From Autumnicola musiva (GTDB taxonomy: Bacteria; Bacteroidota; Bacteroidia; Flavobacteriales; Flavobacteriaceae), in the NCBI RefSeq assembly GCF_031846585.1, contig NZ_JAVRHK010000006.1, positions 124,001 to 188,000 of the forward strand: DNA of 64,000 bases, written 5' to 3'. The position numbers and the translations under genes are program-made. Numbering within the stretch: the first letter of the stretch is position 1; the number at the start of each line of letters is the position of its first letter. The notes beneath the pieces are model-generated. The model was not told the DNA's origin, ran no database searches, and saw only the letters and a list, made by a program, of their open reading frames with translations. Positions 43,701-53,372 of this stretch are shown here, one piece after another.

Positions 43701-45860
43701 GAAAAATCCATCAAATTCAATAATTTTCGTATTAATAAAGACCACCAGGAATTTGCCGTTACAAATGAGTTGCCCAATGTGGAAGAAGAGCATATAGCCC
43801 TCAATTTTGAAAACTTTAAACTGGCAACATTGCTTACCTATCTTAATCCAACCGATACTTTGGCCACCGGAAGGATGAACGGGGAATTTGTTTTACAGGA
43901 ACCTTTTGGCAGTACCGGGATTCTGGCAGATTTGGAGGTAAACGAATTCAACATGCTGAATGTGAATATGGGTACGCTCAGCCTGAATGGCGAATCCCTT
44001 GGAAACCAAAATTACGATTTTGGCCTCGCAACCAGCGGAGGAGAAGTAGCTATGGAATTAGCCGGTAATTATAAGGTCCAGGATACTACTGCGCAGCTGG
44101 ACATGACGCTGGATCTTCAGGAAGTACAAATGTCTGCCCTTGCCGGGTTTTCCATGGGAGCAGTCAGTAGCGGGGAAGGAAGTTTTTCAGGACAAATTAA
44201 GATAAACGGCACTACGGCCAATCCAGATTATAACGGGGAGCTTATATTTAACGAAGCCACCTTTACCATGGCCATGCTGGATGCCCCTTTTACACTTCCT
44301 AATGAAACTATGACCTTTGATAATGAAGGTCTGTATTTTAATAATTTCAGAATAGAGGATTTAGAGGATAATGCGTTGGTACTGGATGGGGATATTCTTA
44401 CAGAAGATTTGTTGAACCCATCATTCGATTTAAGTATAACAGCCAATAATTTCCAGGTGCTAAACTCCACCGAAGAAGATAATGATCTGTTTTATGGTAC
44501 CGCAGTTTTTGACATGGATGCCACATTAACGGGGGATCTTAATTTACCAAAGCTGGATTTGGATCTTACTATTGGTTCTCAAACCGATGTAACCTATGTT
44601 ATTCCTGAAACAGAACTTCAAATGCAACAAAGGGATGGAGTTGTGGTTTTTGTTAATCGTGAAGATCCTGATGCCATTCTTACGCAAACAGAAGAAGAAA
44701 CTGCGGTAGTCTCGGGTGTTAATATAGATGCTCTCATTAATGTGAGCGAGGACGCCATTTTTAGTATTATCATAAATCCGGAAACAGGAGACGAGTTTCA
44801 GGTACAGGGAGAAGGAGAGCTTGATATGAGCATTTCTCCAAACGGCCGAACCAGCCTTACCGGCAGGTATGAGGTTAGTGATGGCTTTTATGAAATGAGC
44901 CTCTACAATCTTGTTTCAAGAAGGTTTGAAATAGTAGACGGCAGTACCGTTACATGGTTTGGAGATCCTTATAATGCCAGCCTGGATTTAAGGGCTAGAT
45001 ATAATGTTGAAACTTCAGCGAGTGCTTTAATGGCCTCTCAGATTTCCGGAATAGGTGCAAATGAAAAATCAAGGTATCAACAGGAATTACCATTCCTTGT
45101 CTATCTAAATATTGATGGAGAACTTACCCAGCCCCGGCTTTCTTTTGGTCTTGATATGCCGGAAGACGAGCAGGGCGCAATTGGTGGGCAGGTATATGGA
45201 AGAATCCAGCAACTAAACGAGCAGGAACAGGAGCTTAATAAACAGGTATTTTCGCTTCTGGTTCTTAACCGTTTTTATCCTGATGCGGGCTCTGCGGGAA
45301 CTTCGGGAGGTATTGCCACCATTGCAAGAGATAATTTAAACCAGGCGCTTTCAGATCAGTTAAATATGTTCTCGGATAAATTACTGGGAGACACCGGTTT
45401 GGAACTTGATTTTGGCCTGGACAGCTATACCGATTATCAGGGAAATGCTCCACAGCAAAGAACAGAACTTGATATTGCTGCCCAAAAAAGATTTTTAAAT
45501 GACAGGTTAATTGTTCGGGTAGGTAGTGAGGTGGATATTGAAGGAGCCAGCAGCGATCCCCGGGATACTAACCCATTAATTGGCAATGTAAGTCTGCAGT
45601 ATCTTTTAACTGAAGACGGACAATTCCGCCTGCAGGGCTTCCGTAGAAATCAATATGAAAATGTAATTGATGGGCAGGTAATCATTAGTGGCCTTGCTTT
45701 AATATTCACTCAGGAATTCAATAAATTTTCAGAATTATGGGATGCTCTTTTAATGCAACAGGAAGAAAAAGCAAAGGCTAAAGAAGAGGAGGAGCCACAG
45801 GTACAAAACAGTCAGCCGGAAGATAATGCCAATGAGAATCAGGATAATAAAAATAATTAA
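40773..45860 (+). CDS. tamB: TamB-family translocation and assembly protein
   Basis: A 1695-residue AsmA/TamB-type protein that spans the periplasm between the membranes. A basic N-terminus precedes one transmembrane helix at about residues 20-43, followed by the family motif IRSPWGQDIIKDK. The body is a very long run of beta strands. The C-terminal 350 residues form the TamB (DUF490) domain (LTGRYEVSDGFYEMSLYNL, ELPFLVYLNIDGELTQPRLSF, LDFGLDSYTDYQG). The only in-frame starts are TTG at 40773 and 40794. The TamA-like gene follows with no gap. TamB proteins move lipids and help fold outer-membrane proteins. Confidence 0.93.
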   Translation: MKSHNLNLKKTKRILLKTLKILAKILAGILVLLLLIILFIRSPWGQDIIKDKFISNLSGKTNTTIDVEKLFITFSGDISIEGLYLEDKQGDTLVYSKSLEADIPLWPIISGNGIGVDEVNWNGLTANIIRKDSIAGYNFQFLIDALAPSDTTSTAQDTTSAPMNLSLGNFNFSKFNITYKDDVTGIDSKILLDELELEMEETDMENMIFKVGDFRLGNTNFSYIQTKAFPESEDEESAPMPLISVASIEIKELSGNYQSVPDGMLAVLNIQNLNSEDALMDLADNTIDINSFLLVNSLVRLETEDTGSSEKETAATEQPADQTEPFQWPQWKVNVNELLLQDNEITYLVGGAIPKEGEFNPNAIAINDFTLNGSNIYLEGQSAGLSLDKLQFTEASGIDFNALNFDLEVTDRILKISNFDFAANNNVLEGTFSAEYESIDNLINNPEGAEMAADLSHFEIALGELFKFQPALKQNPYLVNLSNKKITGSLKIEGPVAYLQIPSTNINWGNNTNISASGSIQNPTDPDNMYFNFPKIRISSTKTDLGKLIEEDSLGISLPQDIQLNANLRGSTDNMTASARLNTSEGNINLDGSFLNRGQLAFDADLEVDSLHLGNILKNEQLGALSLTLTASGEGENINSLDANLQTNISSFQYNNYAIEDLKLSGEINDGQGTITSNYKDENLNAELAADVLLDSVSPVVDLNLEVIGANLTKLGITNREMRTAFRLRGIYEGTAEGFQVISSIKDGVVVYDNQTYILGEFGAAAYITQDSTAMAVDNKMLNLRLNSNTNPAGFVDAIIRHYRSYLSDDVDVPDTLMNPVELEVKGKIMPAPIMRDVFLTSLEELDTIDLNVQFNESERLLNAYVKVPYVNYSGIEVDSLQFNLDSEPGKFDFNLGFNSLAAGPLDIEETILDGNIENEKLYLDFKSIYDGEQLVHVQTETSKTNDTLRIHINPEEFIINRNQWNIPADNEARFAEKSIKFNNFRINKDHQEFAVTNELPNVEEEHIALNFENFKLATLLTYLNPTDTLATGRMNGEFVLQEPFGSTGILADLEVNEFNMLNVNMGTLSLNGESLGNQNYDFGLATSGGEVAMELAGNYKVQDTTAQLDMTLDLQEVQMSALAGFSMGAVSSGEGSFSGQIKINGTTANPDYNGELIFNEATFTMAMLDAPFTLPNETMTFDNEGLYFNNFRIEDLEDNALVLDGDILTEDLLNPSFDLSITANNFQVLNSTEEDNDLFYGTAVFDMDATLTGDLNLPKLDLDLTIGSQTDVTYVIPETELQMQQRDGVVVFVNREDPDAILTQTEEETAVVSGVNIDALINVSEDAIFSIIINPETGDEFQVQGEGELDMSISPNGRTSLTGRYEVSDGFYEMSLYNLVSRRFEIVDGSTVTWFGDPYNASLDLRARYNVETSASALMASQISGIGANEKSRYQQELPFLVYLNIDGELTQPRLSFGLDMPEDEQGAIGGQVYGRIQQLNEQEQELNKQVFSLLVLNRFYPDAGSAGTSGGIATIARDNLNQALSDQLNMFSDKLLGDTGLELDFGLDSYTDYQGNAPQQRTELDIAAQKRFLNDRLIVRVGSEVDIEGASSDPRDTNPLIGNVSLQYLLTEDGQFRLQGFRRNQYENVIDGQVIISGLALIFTQEFNKFSELWDALLMQQEEKAKAKEEEEPQVQNSQPEDNANENQDNKNN

Positions 45861-48182
45861 TTGAACCAGGTGAGGAAATTTCAGCATTACATATTATTCG
45901 TCTTACTCGCAGTTTTCGTTACATATTCCTGCAGTGTGGAGAAATTTATTCCTGAAGGCAAAATATTATATACAGGTGCCGAGATTGAAATGGATACCAC
46001 AAGCCAGATTGATGATCTGCCAGAAATAAGGAATGAACTCCAGGAAGTTTTAGTGCCTACTCCCAACAGCGAATTTTTAGGAATGCGGCCAGGCCTTTAT
46101 TTTCATTATAAGGCACAGCGGGAAAAACCGGGTTTTATCAATAAATTTTTAAATAAAAAGATTGGGGAAGAACCGGTGTATCTATCTGATGTGGAAACCG
46201 TAAATACTCAGGACCTTATACTTAATCGCCTGGAGAATCGTGGCTTTTTCTATAGTTCGGTGGGAAATCAAATAAATGAGGATGAAGAGGCTAAGGAAGC
46301 AAGTATCCTTTACAGGGCACAATTATCCCAACCTTATCTTCTGGAGAACTACCGGCTGGATAATGACTCACTTCTTATCTACAGAAAAATAAAAGATTAC
46401 TTACCAGATTCTCCTATAGAAACAAGAATGCGTTTTGATTTGCCGGTTATGAAACTGGAAAGGGAAAGAATAGATACCCACTTAAAAAATGAAGGTTTTT
46501 ATAATTTTAATTCCGGTTTTTTAATTTTTGAAGCCGATACTAATCAATACGAAAAAAAGAAATTTGATCTTTTTCTGAAATTAAAAAAGGATGTGCCGCC
46601 TAAAGCTGTTATTCCTTATCGTATTGCTGAAGTTAATGTATATCCTAACTATTCTGTTGGCAGCGATTCACTTCAGCTTGATACGCTACACTTTGATAAT
46701 AAAAATTACATAAGAGGTGAGGAATTTTTCAAACCGAAAAGGCTGGATCCGTTTATACTTATAAATGAAGGAGACTATTATAATCCAAAAATATCGGGAA
46801 ATACCAGCCGAAGGCTGGGATCTATTGGTGCATATAAATTTGTAAATATCAGGTATGATGAAACAGATTCTACAGCAACAGATAGCCTGGGACTTCTGGA
46901 GGCAAATATCTACCTTTCTCCTCTAAACAAAAGATCAATACGCACAGAGTTACAGGCCGTTACAAAATCCAATAATTTTGCCGGACCAACAATAGCGGTA
47001 ACTTACAGTAACAGGAATTTATTTAACGGGGGCGAAATTCTGAATATTACAGGATCGGTAGGTTATGAAACACAAATTGCAGGTGGTGATAATGCCGGAT
47101 TAAGCACTCTTCAACTGGGGCTGAGTACAGATTTGATATTTCCGCGCTTGTTATTTCCAATTTCTATAGATGAAAACTGGTTTGATTATTCTATTCCGAA
47201 AACAAAAATAGGTCTCAGCTTTGACTATATGAACAGGACCAATCTCTTTACACTCGGTTCTGCTCTGGCTAGTTTTGGATATTTGTGGGATGCAAACCGA
47301 TATATTACTCATGAATTAACACCAATTTCGATTGCCTATACCAAATTAAGTAACGTAAGTACTGAATTTGATGACATACTCACAGAAAATCCTTTCTTGC
47401 AGAGCAGTTTTGAGCAGCAGTTTATCTCAGGCCTTACATATTCCTTTACTTATAACGGGATGGTAGATGCAGGTAAAACTCACCAGTTTTTCCTAAATAA
47501 TACATGGGATATTGCAGGAAATAGTATAAGTCTGCTTACGGGCAGTGGAGGAGAAGAACCTCAGGAGTTTTTAGGACAGGAATATGCTCAATATGCCAAA
47601 GCAGATATTGATTTTCGCTACCATTTTAACTTTGGTAAGGAACAGAAAATAGCTACCAGACTTTTCGCAGGGTATGGGTATGCCTACGGCAATTCTGAAG
47701 TAATACCTTTTATAAAACAGTATTATTCCGGCGGGCCTTACAGTGTGAGAGCTTTTAGAACGCGTTCCCTTGGCCCAGGAAGTTACCAAGCTCAGGGAGA
47801 TAATATTAGCTTTTTTGACCGTACAGGTAATCTAAGGCTAGAAGGCAACATAGAATACCGCTTTCCAATTTTTCAGTTTCTTAAAGGAGCAGCATTTGCT
47901 GACGCCGGTAATATATGGAATACACAGGCGGCTTCTTTAGAGGAAGGTGAAGAAGAAAGCGAGTTCCAAAATGATTATCTTGAAGGAGGCCAGTTTGAAT
48001 CAGATTTTATGAAGGAACTGGGAATTGGGGTAGGCGTTGGATTAAGAATAGATATTCAAAGCTTTGTAATTAGATTTGATCTTGCCGCCCCATTGCATAA
48101 TCCTGCCCTTCCGGAAGGAGAGCGATGGACCTACGACTTTGGCAGCCCCGTCTTTAATTTTGCTATTGGTTATCCATTTTAA
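45861..48182 (+). CDS. TamA-like BamA/Omp85-family outer-membrane protein
   Basis: A 773-residue Omp85 protein. A lipoprotein-like signal (FVTYSCSVEK) suggests the N-terminus is lipidated, a form seen in Bacteroidota. POTRA-like modules fill about residues 60-330 (PYRIAEVNVYPNY), and a barrel follows to the end, with YYSGGPYSVRAFRTRSLGPGS (the strap with the VRGF-like motif, here VRAF) and a final FNFAIGYPF ending in Phe. It starts at TTG directly after the tamB stop (TAATTG). It should form the outer-membrane end of the TamAB pathway. Confidence 0.93.
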   Translation: MNQVRKFQHYILFVLLAVFVTYSCSVEKFIPEGKILYTGAEIEMDTTSQIDDLPEIRNELQEVLVPTPNSEFLGMRPGLYFHYKAQREKPGFINKFLNKKIGEEPVYLSDVETVNTQDLILNRLENRGFFYSSVGNQINEDEEAKEASILYRAQLSQPYLLENYRLDNDSLLIYRKIKDYLPDSPIETRMRFDLPVMKLERERIDTHLKNEGFYNFNSGFLIFEADTNQYEKKKFDLFLKLKKDVPPKAVIPYRIAEVNVYPNYSVGSDSLQLDTLHFDNKNYIRGEEFFKPKRLDPFILINEGDYYNPKISGNTSRRLGSIGAYKFVNIRYDETDSTATDSLGLLEANIYLSPLNKRSIRTELQAVTKSNNFAGPTIAVTYSNRNLFNGGEILNITGSVGYETQIAGGDNAGLSTLQLGLSTDLIFPRLLFPISIDENWFDYSIPKTKIGLSFDYMNRTNLFTLGSALASFGYLWDANRYITHELTPISIAYTKLSNVSTEFDDILTENPFLQSSFEQQFISGLTYSFTYNGMVDAGKTHQFFLNNTWDIAGNSISLLTGSGGEEPQEFLGQEYAQYAKADIDFRYHFNFGKEQKIATRLFAGYGYAYGNSEVIPFIKQYYSGGPYSVRAFRTRSLGPGSYQAQGDNISFFDRTGNLRLEGNIEYRFPIFQFLKGAAFADAGNIWNTQAASLEEGEEESEFQNDYLEGGQFESDFMKELGIGVGVGLRIDIQSFVIRFDLAAPLHNPALPEGERWTYDFGSPVFNFAIGYPF

Positions 48183-48838
48183 TGCTGGAGCTTAGAACCA
48201 AAGCAAAGGTCTCCGGCATCTCCAAGACCGGGAACTATATAGCCTTTTTCATCCAATTCTTCATCTATTGTGGCAATCCAGAGGTGTGAATTTTCAGGAA
48301 ATTCCCTGCTCACATAATTAATGCCTTCACGGGCTGCAATTACTGAAACCAGATGAATAGCTTTAGGCTTCCCCATAGTTTTTAAAGCACCCATAACATT
48401 TACAAAAGAACTGCCTGTTGCCAGCATTGGATCGGCCAGTAGAAGAATTTTTCCTTCGAGAGAAGGGGAAGCGAGATACTCTACTAAAATTTCAAAATTT
48501 TCATCATTGTCGGGATGATGGCGGTATGCTGAAATAAAAGAGTTTTCAGCATCATCAAAATAATTAAGCAGGCCTGTGTGCAGGGGGAGACCGGCTCTTA
48601 AAATGGAACATACCACAATTTCTTCCTGAAGCAAATTTATTTTTGATTTACCCAGGGGAGTAGTAATATTCTGCTGCTGGTAGGAAAGACTTTTGCTCAA
48701 TTCATATCCCAAAATTTCGCCGAGACGTTCTATATTCCTTCTAAATCGCAGCCGGTCATTTTGAACGGAAGTATCTCGAAGTTGTGCCACAAATTTATTT
48801 GCAATGGAATTTTCTTCGAGCAGGTGGTGTATAGTCAT
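48179..48838 (-). CDS. upp: Uracil phosphoribosyltransferase
   Basis: A 219-residue type I phosphoribosyltransferase that converts uracil and PRPP to UMP. The PRPP-binding loop is seen as LLADPMLATGSSF at about residues 130-142, and the uracil-binding end as GYIVPGLGDAGDLCFGS. The early flexible part (LRDTSVQNDRLRFRRNIERL) is also typical. The last four bases overlap the end of the TamA-like gene on the other strand. No other pyrimidine gene is near. Confidence 0.96.
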   Translation of the reverse strand: MTIHHLLEENSIANKFVAQLRDTSVQNDRLRFRRNIERLGEILGYELSKSLSYQQQNITTPLGKSKINLLQEEIVVCSILRAGLPLHTGLLNYFDDAENSFISAYRHHPDNDENFEILVEYLASPSLEGKILLLADPMLATGSSFVNVMGALKTMGKPKAIHLVSVIAAREGINYVSREFPENSHLWIATIDEELDEKGYIVPGLGDAGDLCFGSKLQH

Positions 48839-49012
48839 ATTAATATTTTTAAAGCTATTCCCTTCAAATTAAGGAACTTTTGCAAGTTCTTTAATACAGT
48901 TCATTTTTTCAAGATATTCTGAATAAATATTCCTGTCCATTTCTGAGGAATATGCCAAAGCAATCAACAGGAATTATTCATATCTTGGGCATGGAAGCAA
49001 ATGCATTACATT

Positions 49013-49552
49013 ATGGATAAATACGGAAAAGTTGGAGATGATGGAACTGTTAGTTTTAGGCGTGAATTTCCTAATGAAGTAAAAGAGGTATGGGAGTATT
49101 TAATTGATCCTGATAAATTAGGGCTCTGGCTGGCTTCAGGAGAAATGACATTGCAACCCGGCGGAAAAGTGAAATTGATATTCCAGCACAGAAATCTTTC
49201 TTCGCAGGAAGACCCAATTCCTGAAAAATTTAAAGACAAAGCCGATGGAGAAGTTTTAGAAGGTGAAATTATTGAAATGCAACAAGAACAGCTGCTCAGT
49301 TTTACCTGGAGCGGAAATTCACTGGTTAACTTTAAATTATTCCGAACAAAGGATCTCACACAGCTTTATCTTACACATACGGGGCTTGCAAAAGACAGGG
49401 ATACTCTAATTGCCGTTTGTGCGGGATGGCATACTCATCTAAATATTTTGTCCGACAGATTGGAAAATATGGAACCAAAAGGCTTTTGGTCTGTTTTTAA
49501 TAAACTGGAAGCAGAGTACAGCGATAGGCTCTCATTAGGAATTCAGTTATAA
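49013..49552 (+). CDS. SRPBCC (AHSA1-like) protein
   Basis: A 179-residue START-like protein of the AHSA1/ligand-binding SRPBCC superfamily: FRREFPNEVKEVWEYLIDPDKLGLWLASG, GGKVKLIF, and the long C-terminal helix WHTHLNILSDRLE (first motif spans about residues 13-41). The ATG at 49013 fits the family's usual start; 49001 would add four residues. The fold binds small hydrophobic molecules, and the ligand is unknown. The upstream 160 bases have no strong promoter match. Confidence 0.87.
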   Translation: MDKYGKVGDDGTVSFRREFPNEVKEVWEYLIDPDKLGLWLASGEMTLQPGGKVKLIFQHRNLSSQEDPIPEKFKDKADGEVLEGEIIEMQQEQLLSFTWSGNSLVNFKLFRTKDLTQLYLTHTGLAKDRDTLIAVCAGWHTHLNILSDRLENMEPKGFWSVFNKLEAEYSDRLSLGIQL

Positions 49553-49629
49553 TTATTTTCTTGTACAGGATTTTGGCCACATTTTTGTGAAGAATTAACA
49601 ATCCCTGTAATCAGGCATAAAAAAATGAT

Positions 49630-50253
49630 ATGAAAAAACTCATCACTCTTCTAATAATGATATTTTCAGCTGGAGCCTATGCGCAGATAGAAATACCAAG
49701 TTCTACAAATATAGGTACTTCTATTCCTGCTGCTTCTGAAAGTAATACGGGTAATTTTCCTGCCTTTAGACTAAAGAAGGAAGAAAATACCGATAATAAT
49801 TTTCTTAAGAAGGAACCAAAAAAGCTCGACTTCCGGGAAACTAAAAATGATCTCCTTACTGCAGGAAGTGTATATGAGAAAAAATGGAAAAAAGATAAGG
49901 AAGCTAAATCAGAGTATAAAAACGACCAATATCTGGGAGATTTCAAAACCGGGGGTAAATTTGTGGAAATCTATTGCCGGGATCATGAATTTGTAGATGG
50001 TGATAAGGTGCAAATATCAGTTAACGGCACCGTCGTTGAGCCACGGGTTTCACTGGGCAGCGGTTATCATCCTATTTTGATTACTCTTGCAAGCGGTCTT
50101 AATAATATCGAATTTGAAGCTCTTAACCAGGGTTCTTCAGGGCCTAATACTGCCGAGCTAAGAGTTTTTGATGCTGATGGTCAGCCCCTGGCTCAAAAGG
50201 AGTGGAACCTTCTTACTGGTGCTAAAGCCAGTCTTATTGTAGTGAAGCAATAG
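49630..50253 (+). CDS. Secreted protein of unknown function
   Basis: A 207-residue exported protein: signal peptide ending YAQ (residue 19), a charged, probably flexible section (20-100) rich in Lys and Glu, and a C-terminal beta domain (about 105-207; KFVEIYCRDHEFVDGDKVQIS … LNNIEFEALNQGSSGPNTA) that reads like an Ig-like fold. I do not recognise a named family. It stands alone 78 bases after the SRPBCC gene. Confidence 0.75.
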   Translation: MKKLITLLIMIFSAGAYAQIEIPSSTNIGTSIPAASESNTGNFPAFRLKKEENTDNNFLKKEPKKLDFRETKNDLLTAGSVYEKKWKKDKEAKSEYKNDQYLGDFKTGGKFVEIYCRDHEFVDGDKVQISVNGTVVEPRVSLGSGYHPILITLASGLNNIEFEALNQGSSGPNTAELRVFDADGQPLAQKEWNLLTGAKASLIVVKQ

Positions 50254-50294
50254 TGGTAGCTAGAGAGAATTATTTTTTGTGATTTAAAAGTTTT

Positions 50295-50792
50295 TTAAAA
50301 CCGTGCCCTAAGATCTGTATCCGTTTTCCATTCCCTCTGCGCAAGATCTTCCAGGGTTTGAATTTCATCTAAAGTTTTCTGAATTTCCTGCATTTGCCTC
50401 CGCAAAATTTCTTCAATTTTCTCAGGAAATACATTTGCCTGAAGCTGCTCTGTATACTGTTTATGAATAATCTGTTCTCCTCTGATGCATTCTTCTAAAA
50501 CATCTTTATCATTTTTACCAGCTAAAGCAGTTTTAAAACCAATCCATGCCCGGTGCGCCGTACCTTCTACAGTACCTTCCCTGGTTGATTCCAGGCCCAG
50601 AATATTAAGTTCCTTTTGAAGTTCAGCAATAAATTCTCCCCGGCGTACAGCTTTAGAGAAAAGAAAGCGCTTTAAATCATGATTATCGGTATCTTCCATG
50701 GCCTGCTTGAAACCTTCCTGTGCATCATAATTCCTGTCCAGTAATTCCTGAAGATTCTCTGCAAGGACATTACTTTCTTTATTTTCCACCAT
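50295..50792 (-). CDS. DUF2383 (PA2169-type) four-helix protein
   Basis: A 165-residue helical protein with a ferritin-like DUF2383 domain: LQELLDRNYDAQEGFKQAMED, FLFSKAVRRGEFIAELQKEL and AWIGFKTALAGKNDKDVLEECIRGE. The Glu/His residues suggest a ferritin-like di-metal site but this cannot be confirmed. Members often occur near stress genes, as here. It is transcribed away from the membrane-protein gene at 51004. Confidence 0.87.
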   Translation of the reverse strand: MVENKESNVLAENLQELLDRNYDAQEGFKQAMEDTDNHDLKRFLFSKAVRRGEFIAELQKELNILGLESTREGTVEGTAHRAWIGFKTALAGKNDKDVLEECIRGEQIIHKQYTEQLQANVFPEKIEEILRRQMQEIQKTLDEIQTLEDLAQREWKTDTDLRARF

Positions 50793-51003
50793 TTTTTCTA
50801 CTATCTAATTATCGGGAAATATACATCAATTAGAAGTAATTAATTTCAAAAAAAATCAGAATTTGAAAGGCTGACTTATAATACTGTTTTAGACTAAAAA
50901 AGTTGTTAAACAATGTTCTAATTGATGTTAAAACTGATTTCATAGTCTTCAATACCTAATTAAAATATTAAATTAATTGGAAACCAACTAAAAATTATAA
51001 TTT

Positions 51004-52053
51004 ATGGAAACAACTTACACTAATACAGGTAATTTTGAAGAGAAGATAAGAAGAAGTTCCTGGGGAGCTATTTTTGCTGGGGCACTAACTGCCCTTGCTG
51101 TAGCATTCCTGCTAAATTTGCTGGGGTTGGGAATTGGCCTTACTTCCATAGATCCTATGACAGAGTCTGATCCACTCGCAGGACTAGGTACCGGAACTAT
51201 AATCTGGTGGGGCCTTTCCAATCTTGCAGCACTTTTCGTAGGCGGAATGGTGGCAGGGCGCTTATCTGGATTTCCAACTGCGGCAGATGGAGGAATACAT
51301 GGCTTTTTAGCCTGGGCTCTTTACGCAGTTGTTACATTTTATTTTCTTACTTCCACAATAGGTTCTATAATGAATGGTATGGGCAATGTTGTATCGGGAT
51401 TATTTGGAGGAGATAATTCCCGGCAGGTAACTGTTCAGGTAGATAAGGCACAGCAGCAATCTCAGGATCAGGCAAATCTCACTTTAGATAATATAAAACA
51501 GGAGGTTCTGCAGTTAGTTAACACGGCTGAAAGATATAATGTATTACCGGAAAATGCTTCTGGTGAAACTCAGGAAGCTATTCAGCAGACTGGTGCCCGG
51601 GCGAAAGGATTGATAAAGTCTATGGAAATAGAAGAATTTTTTAATGATCTTTCTTTTAATATAGACGACAATGGGGATTTACAGATAAATCTTCAGGGAA
51701 ATCAACAATACATTCAAACTGAAGAATTGAAAGATTATCTTACTCAGAATACTAATCTTAGTGAAGGCGAAATCGACCGAATGATAGCAAACTGGGAGCA
51801 GCGTTTAGAAGAGGCTGTTAACAGTGCAGAGCAATTTTATGCTAATGCGAAGGAAAAAGCAATTGAACTAAGTGACAAAATTTCTGATGCCATAGGAAAA
51901 TTCAGCCTTATAGCCTTTGGTGTTCTTTTATTAGGAGCGCTGGCAGCTTTTTTTGGTGGAAGCCTGGGCTCTCCCGAGCATACGCTTACTGAAGAACATC
52001 ATATAAAAGAAAGTGCCAGGGAAAATGAAAAAGGCTACAGGGACAGAAGATAA
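51004..52053 (+). CDS. Four-helix membrane protein with soluble helical insert
   Basis: A 349-residue membrane protein. Three transmembrane segments lie at about residues 19-45, 63-82 and 98-118, with Gly-rich packing (WGAIFAGALTALAVAFLLNLLG, LAALFVGGMVAGRLSGFPTA). A polar, Gln-rich helical domain fills 135-300, and a fourth membrane helix lies at 302-325. The first part resembles the TIGR04086/YrzE-type fold. Homologues in Flavobacteria are sometimes named CAP-Gly protein, with no real basis that I can see. Function unknown. A terminator follows. Confidence 0.75.
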   Translation: METTYTNTGNFEEKIRRSSWGAIFAGALTALAVAFLLNLLGLGIGLTSIDPMTESDPLAGLGTGTIIWWGLSNLAALFVGGMVAGRLSGFPTAADGGIHGFLAWALYAVVTFYFLTSTIGSIMNGMGNVVSGLFGGDNSRQVTVQVDKAQQQSQDQANLTLDNIKQEVLQLVNTAERYNVLPENASGETQEAIQQTGARAKGLIKSMEIEEFFNDLSFNIDDNGDLQINLQGNQQYIQTEELKDYLTQNTNLSEGEIDRMIANWEQRLEEAVNSAEQFYANAKEKAIELSDKISDAIGKFSLIAFGVLLLGALAAFFGGSLGSPEHTLTEEHHIKESARENEKGYRDRR

Positions 52054-52077
52054 GAAAAGCATTTTTTCACAAATATC

Positions 52078-52107
52078 AAGAACCGCATAATTTAGCGGTT
52101 CTTTTTT
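52078..52107 (+). terminator. Rho-independent terminator
   Basis: AAGAACCGC and GCGGTTCTT form a nine-pair stem around an eight-base loop, followed by a T run. It ends the transcript of the membrane-protein gene. Confidence 0.85.
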
Positions 52108-52287
52108 GTAATGTCTTTTTATTGATTAAAAATAAAATTGGAGGAATAATAAAATCCTTCAATTTATAATTGGTAATAATAAAAAAATCCTTCAGATATA
52201 AAAAGATCTTTAAACTCTTGTTAAAGATGTTCTTTTTGCTTTAACAATAACTATAATTTTATATTTTAAAAATAAAATTTAAAATTC

Positions 52288-53325
52288 TTGAACACAATAA
52301 AAATAAATTCCCTGCCTCTGGATGAGGTGATTAGAGACATTGCAAATGAATTAAATATAACCTACGAGCAAAATTGCGAAGAATATTCTGTTCGTATTCC
52401 TTCTTCATTAGGAAAGGGAAAAATTACAGGTGTAAATCTAAAAAATGGGCTTGGAATTATTCGTTACAATTGCACATTTAAGGAAGATTTCAAAATAAAA
52501 TTTGTAAAAAGTGAAGTACATCCGGTAAAATTTATTTACTCTCTGGAAGGTTCTGTAGATCATTATTTTGGTAATGAGGTTTCTGTGCACGAGATTAATA
52601 AATATGAAAATGTTATTGTAGCAAGTGAAAAGCATAATGGCCATGTTTTGCAATTTAAAGGCGGAATAAATACAGATCTTAGCAGTGTGGAAATACAACG
52701 CGACCAGTTTCAGTCTAAAATTCGTTGCGAAATAAAGAGTATGGAAAAACACCTTCAGGAGTTGTTTACAGATGTGGAAGCCCGACACGTGTTTTATTAC
52801 GATGGAAGGTACAGCTTAAAGTTATATGATATTTTTAAAGAAATTGACAGTTTTAATTATGAAAATTTTCTAAATATATTGTTCGTAGAGGGAAAGGTTC
52901 ATGAGATTATCGCACTTCAGATTGTACAATACCAGGATGACCTTAAGGATGAAGGAAATCGTTCCTTGTTAAGGCAGTATGAAGTATCTCAGGTTGAAAA
53001 AGCAGCAGAGATGATACAGAGGGATATTACCAAATATCATAATGTGGATGAAATTTCCAAAGAGGTAGGATTAAATGCCAATAAACTTCAGCAGGGTTTT
53101 AGAGATTTATATTCTCAGACGGTTAATGGTTATGTGAAAAAAACCCGCCTGGATATGGCACAGGGGTTATTGCTTAATACCGACCTAAGCCTGGCCGAAA
53201 TTGTTGACAAGATAGGATTAATTAATAAAAGCTATTTTTCAAAAATTTTCAGGGAAAAATACGATATATCGCCTTCTAAGTTTCGCCAGAATCACAGGAA
53301 AGGAAGAATGAAGGAAGAGAAATGA
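52288..53325 (+). CDS. AraC-family transcriptional regulator
   Basis: A 345-residue regulator. The C-terminal 100 residues hold the two helix-turn-helix units: KYHNVDEISKEVGLNANKLQQGF and SLAEIVDKIGLINKSYFSKIFREKYDISPSKFRQ (first helix pair at about 247-275). The first 230 residues are an unassigned N-terminal domain (FSVRI…, YSLEGSVDHYFGNEVS) that may bind an inducer. It starts with TTG at 52288. It lies 47 bases before a UspA gene on the same strand, which may be a target. Possible inducer unknown. Confidence 0.9.
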   Translation: MNTIKINSLPLDEVIRDIANELNITYEQNCEEYSVRIPSSLGKGKITGVNLKNGLGIIRYNCTFKEDFKIKFVKSEVHPVKFIYSLEGSVDHYFGNEVSVHEINKYENVIVASEKHNGHVLQFKGGINTDLSSVEIQRDQFQSKIRCEIKSMEKHLQELFTDVEARHVFYYDGRYSLKLYDIFKEIDSFNYENFLNILFVEGKVHEIIALQIVQYQDDLKDEGNRSLLRQYEVSQVEKAAEMIQRDITKYHNVDEISKEVGLNANKLQQGFRDLYSQTVNGYVKKTRLDMAQGLLLNTDLSLAEIVDKIGLINKSYFSKIFREKYDISPSKFRQNHRKGRMKEEK

Positions 53326-53372
53326 TTTCTCTACTTTAAAACTCTAATGATAAGGAACAAAACTCCAAAGAC

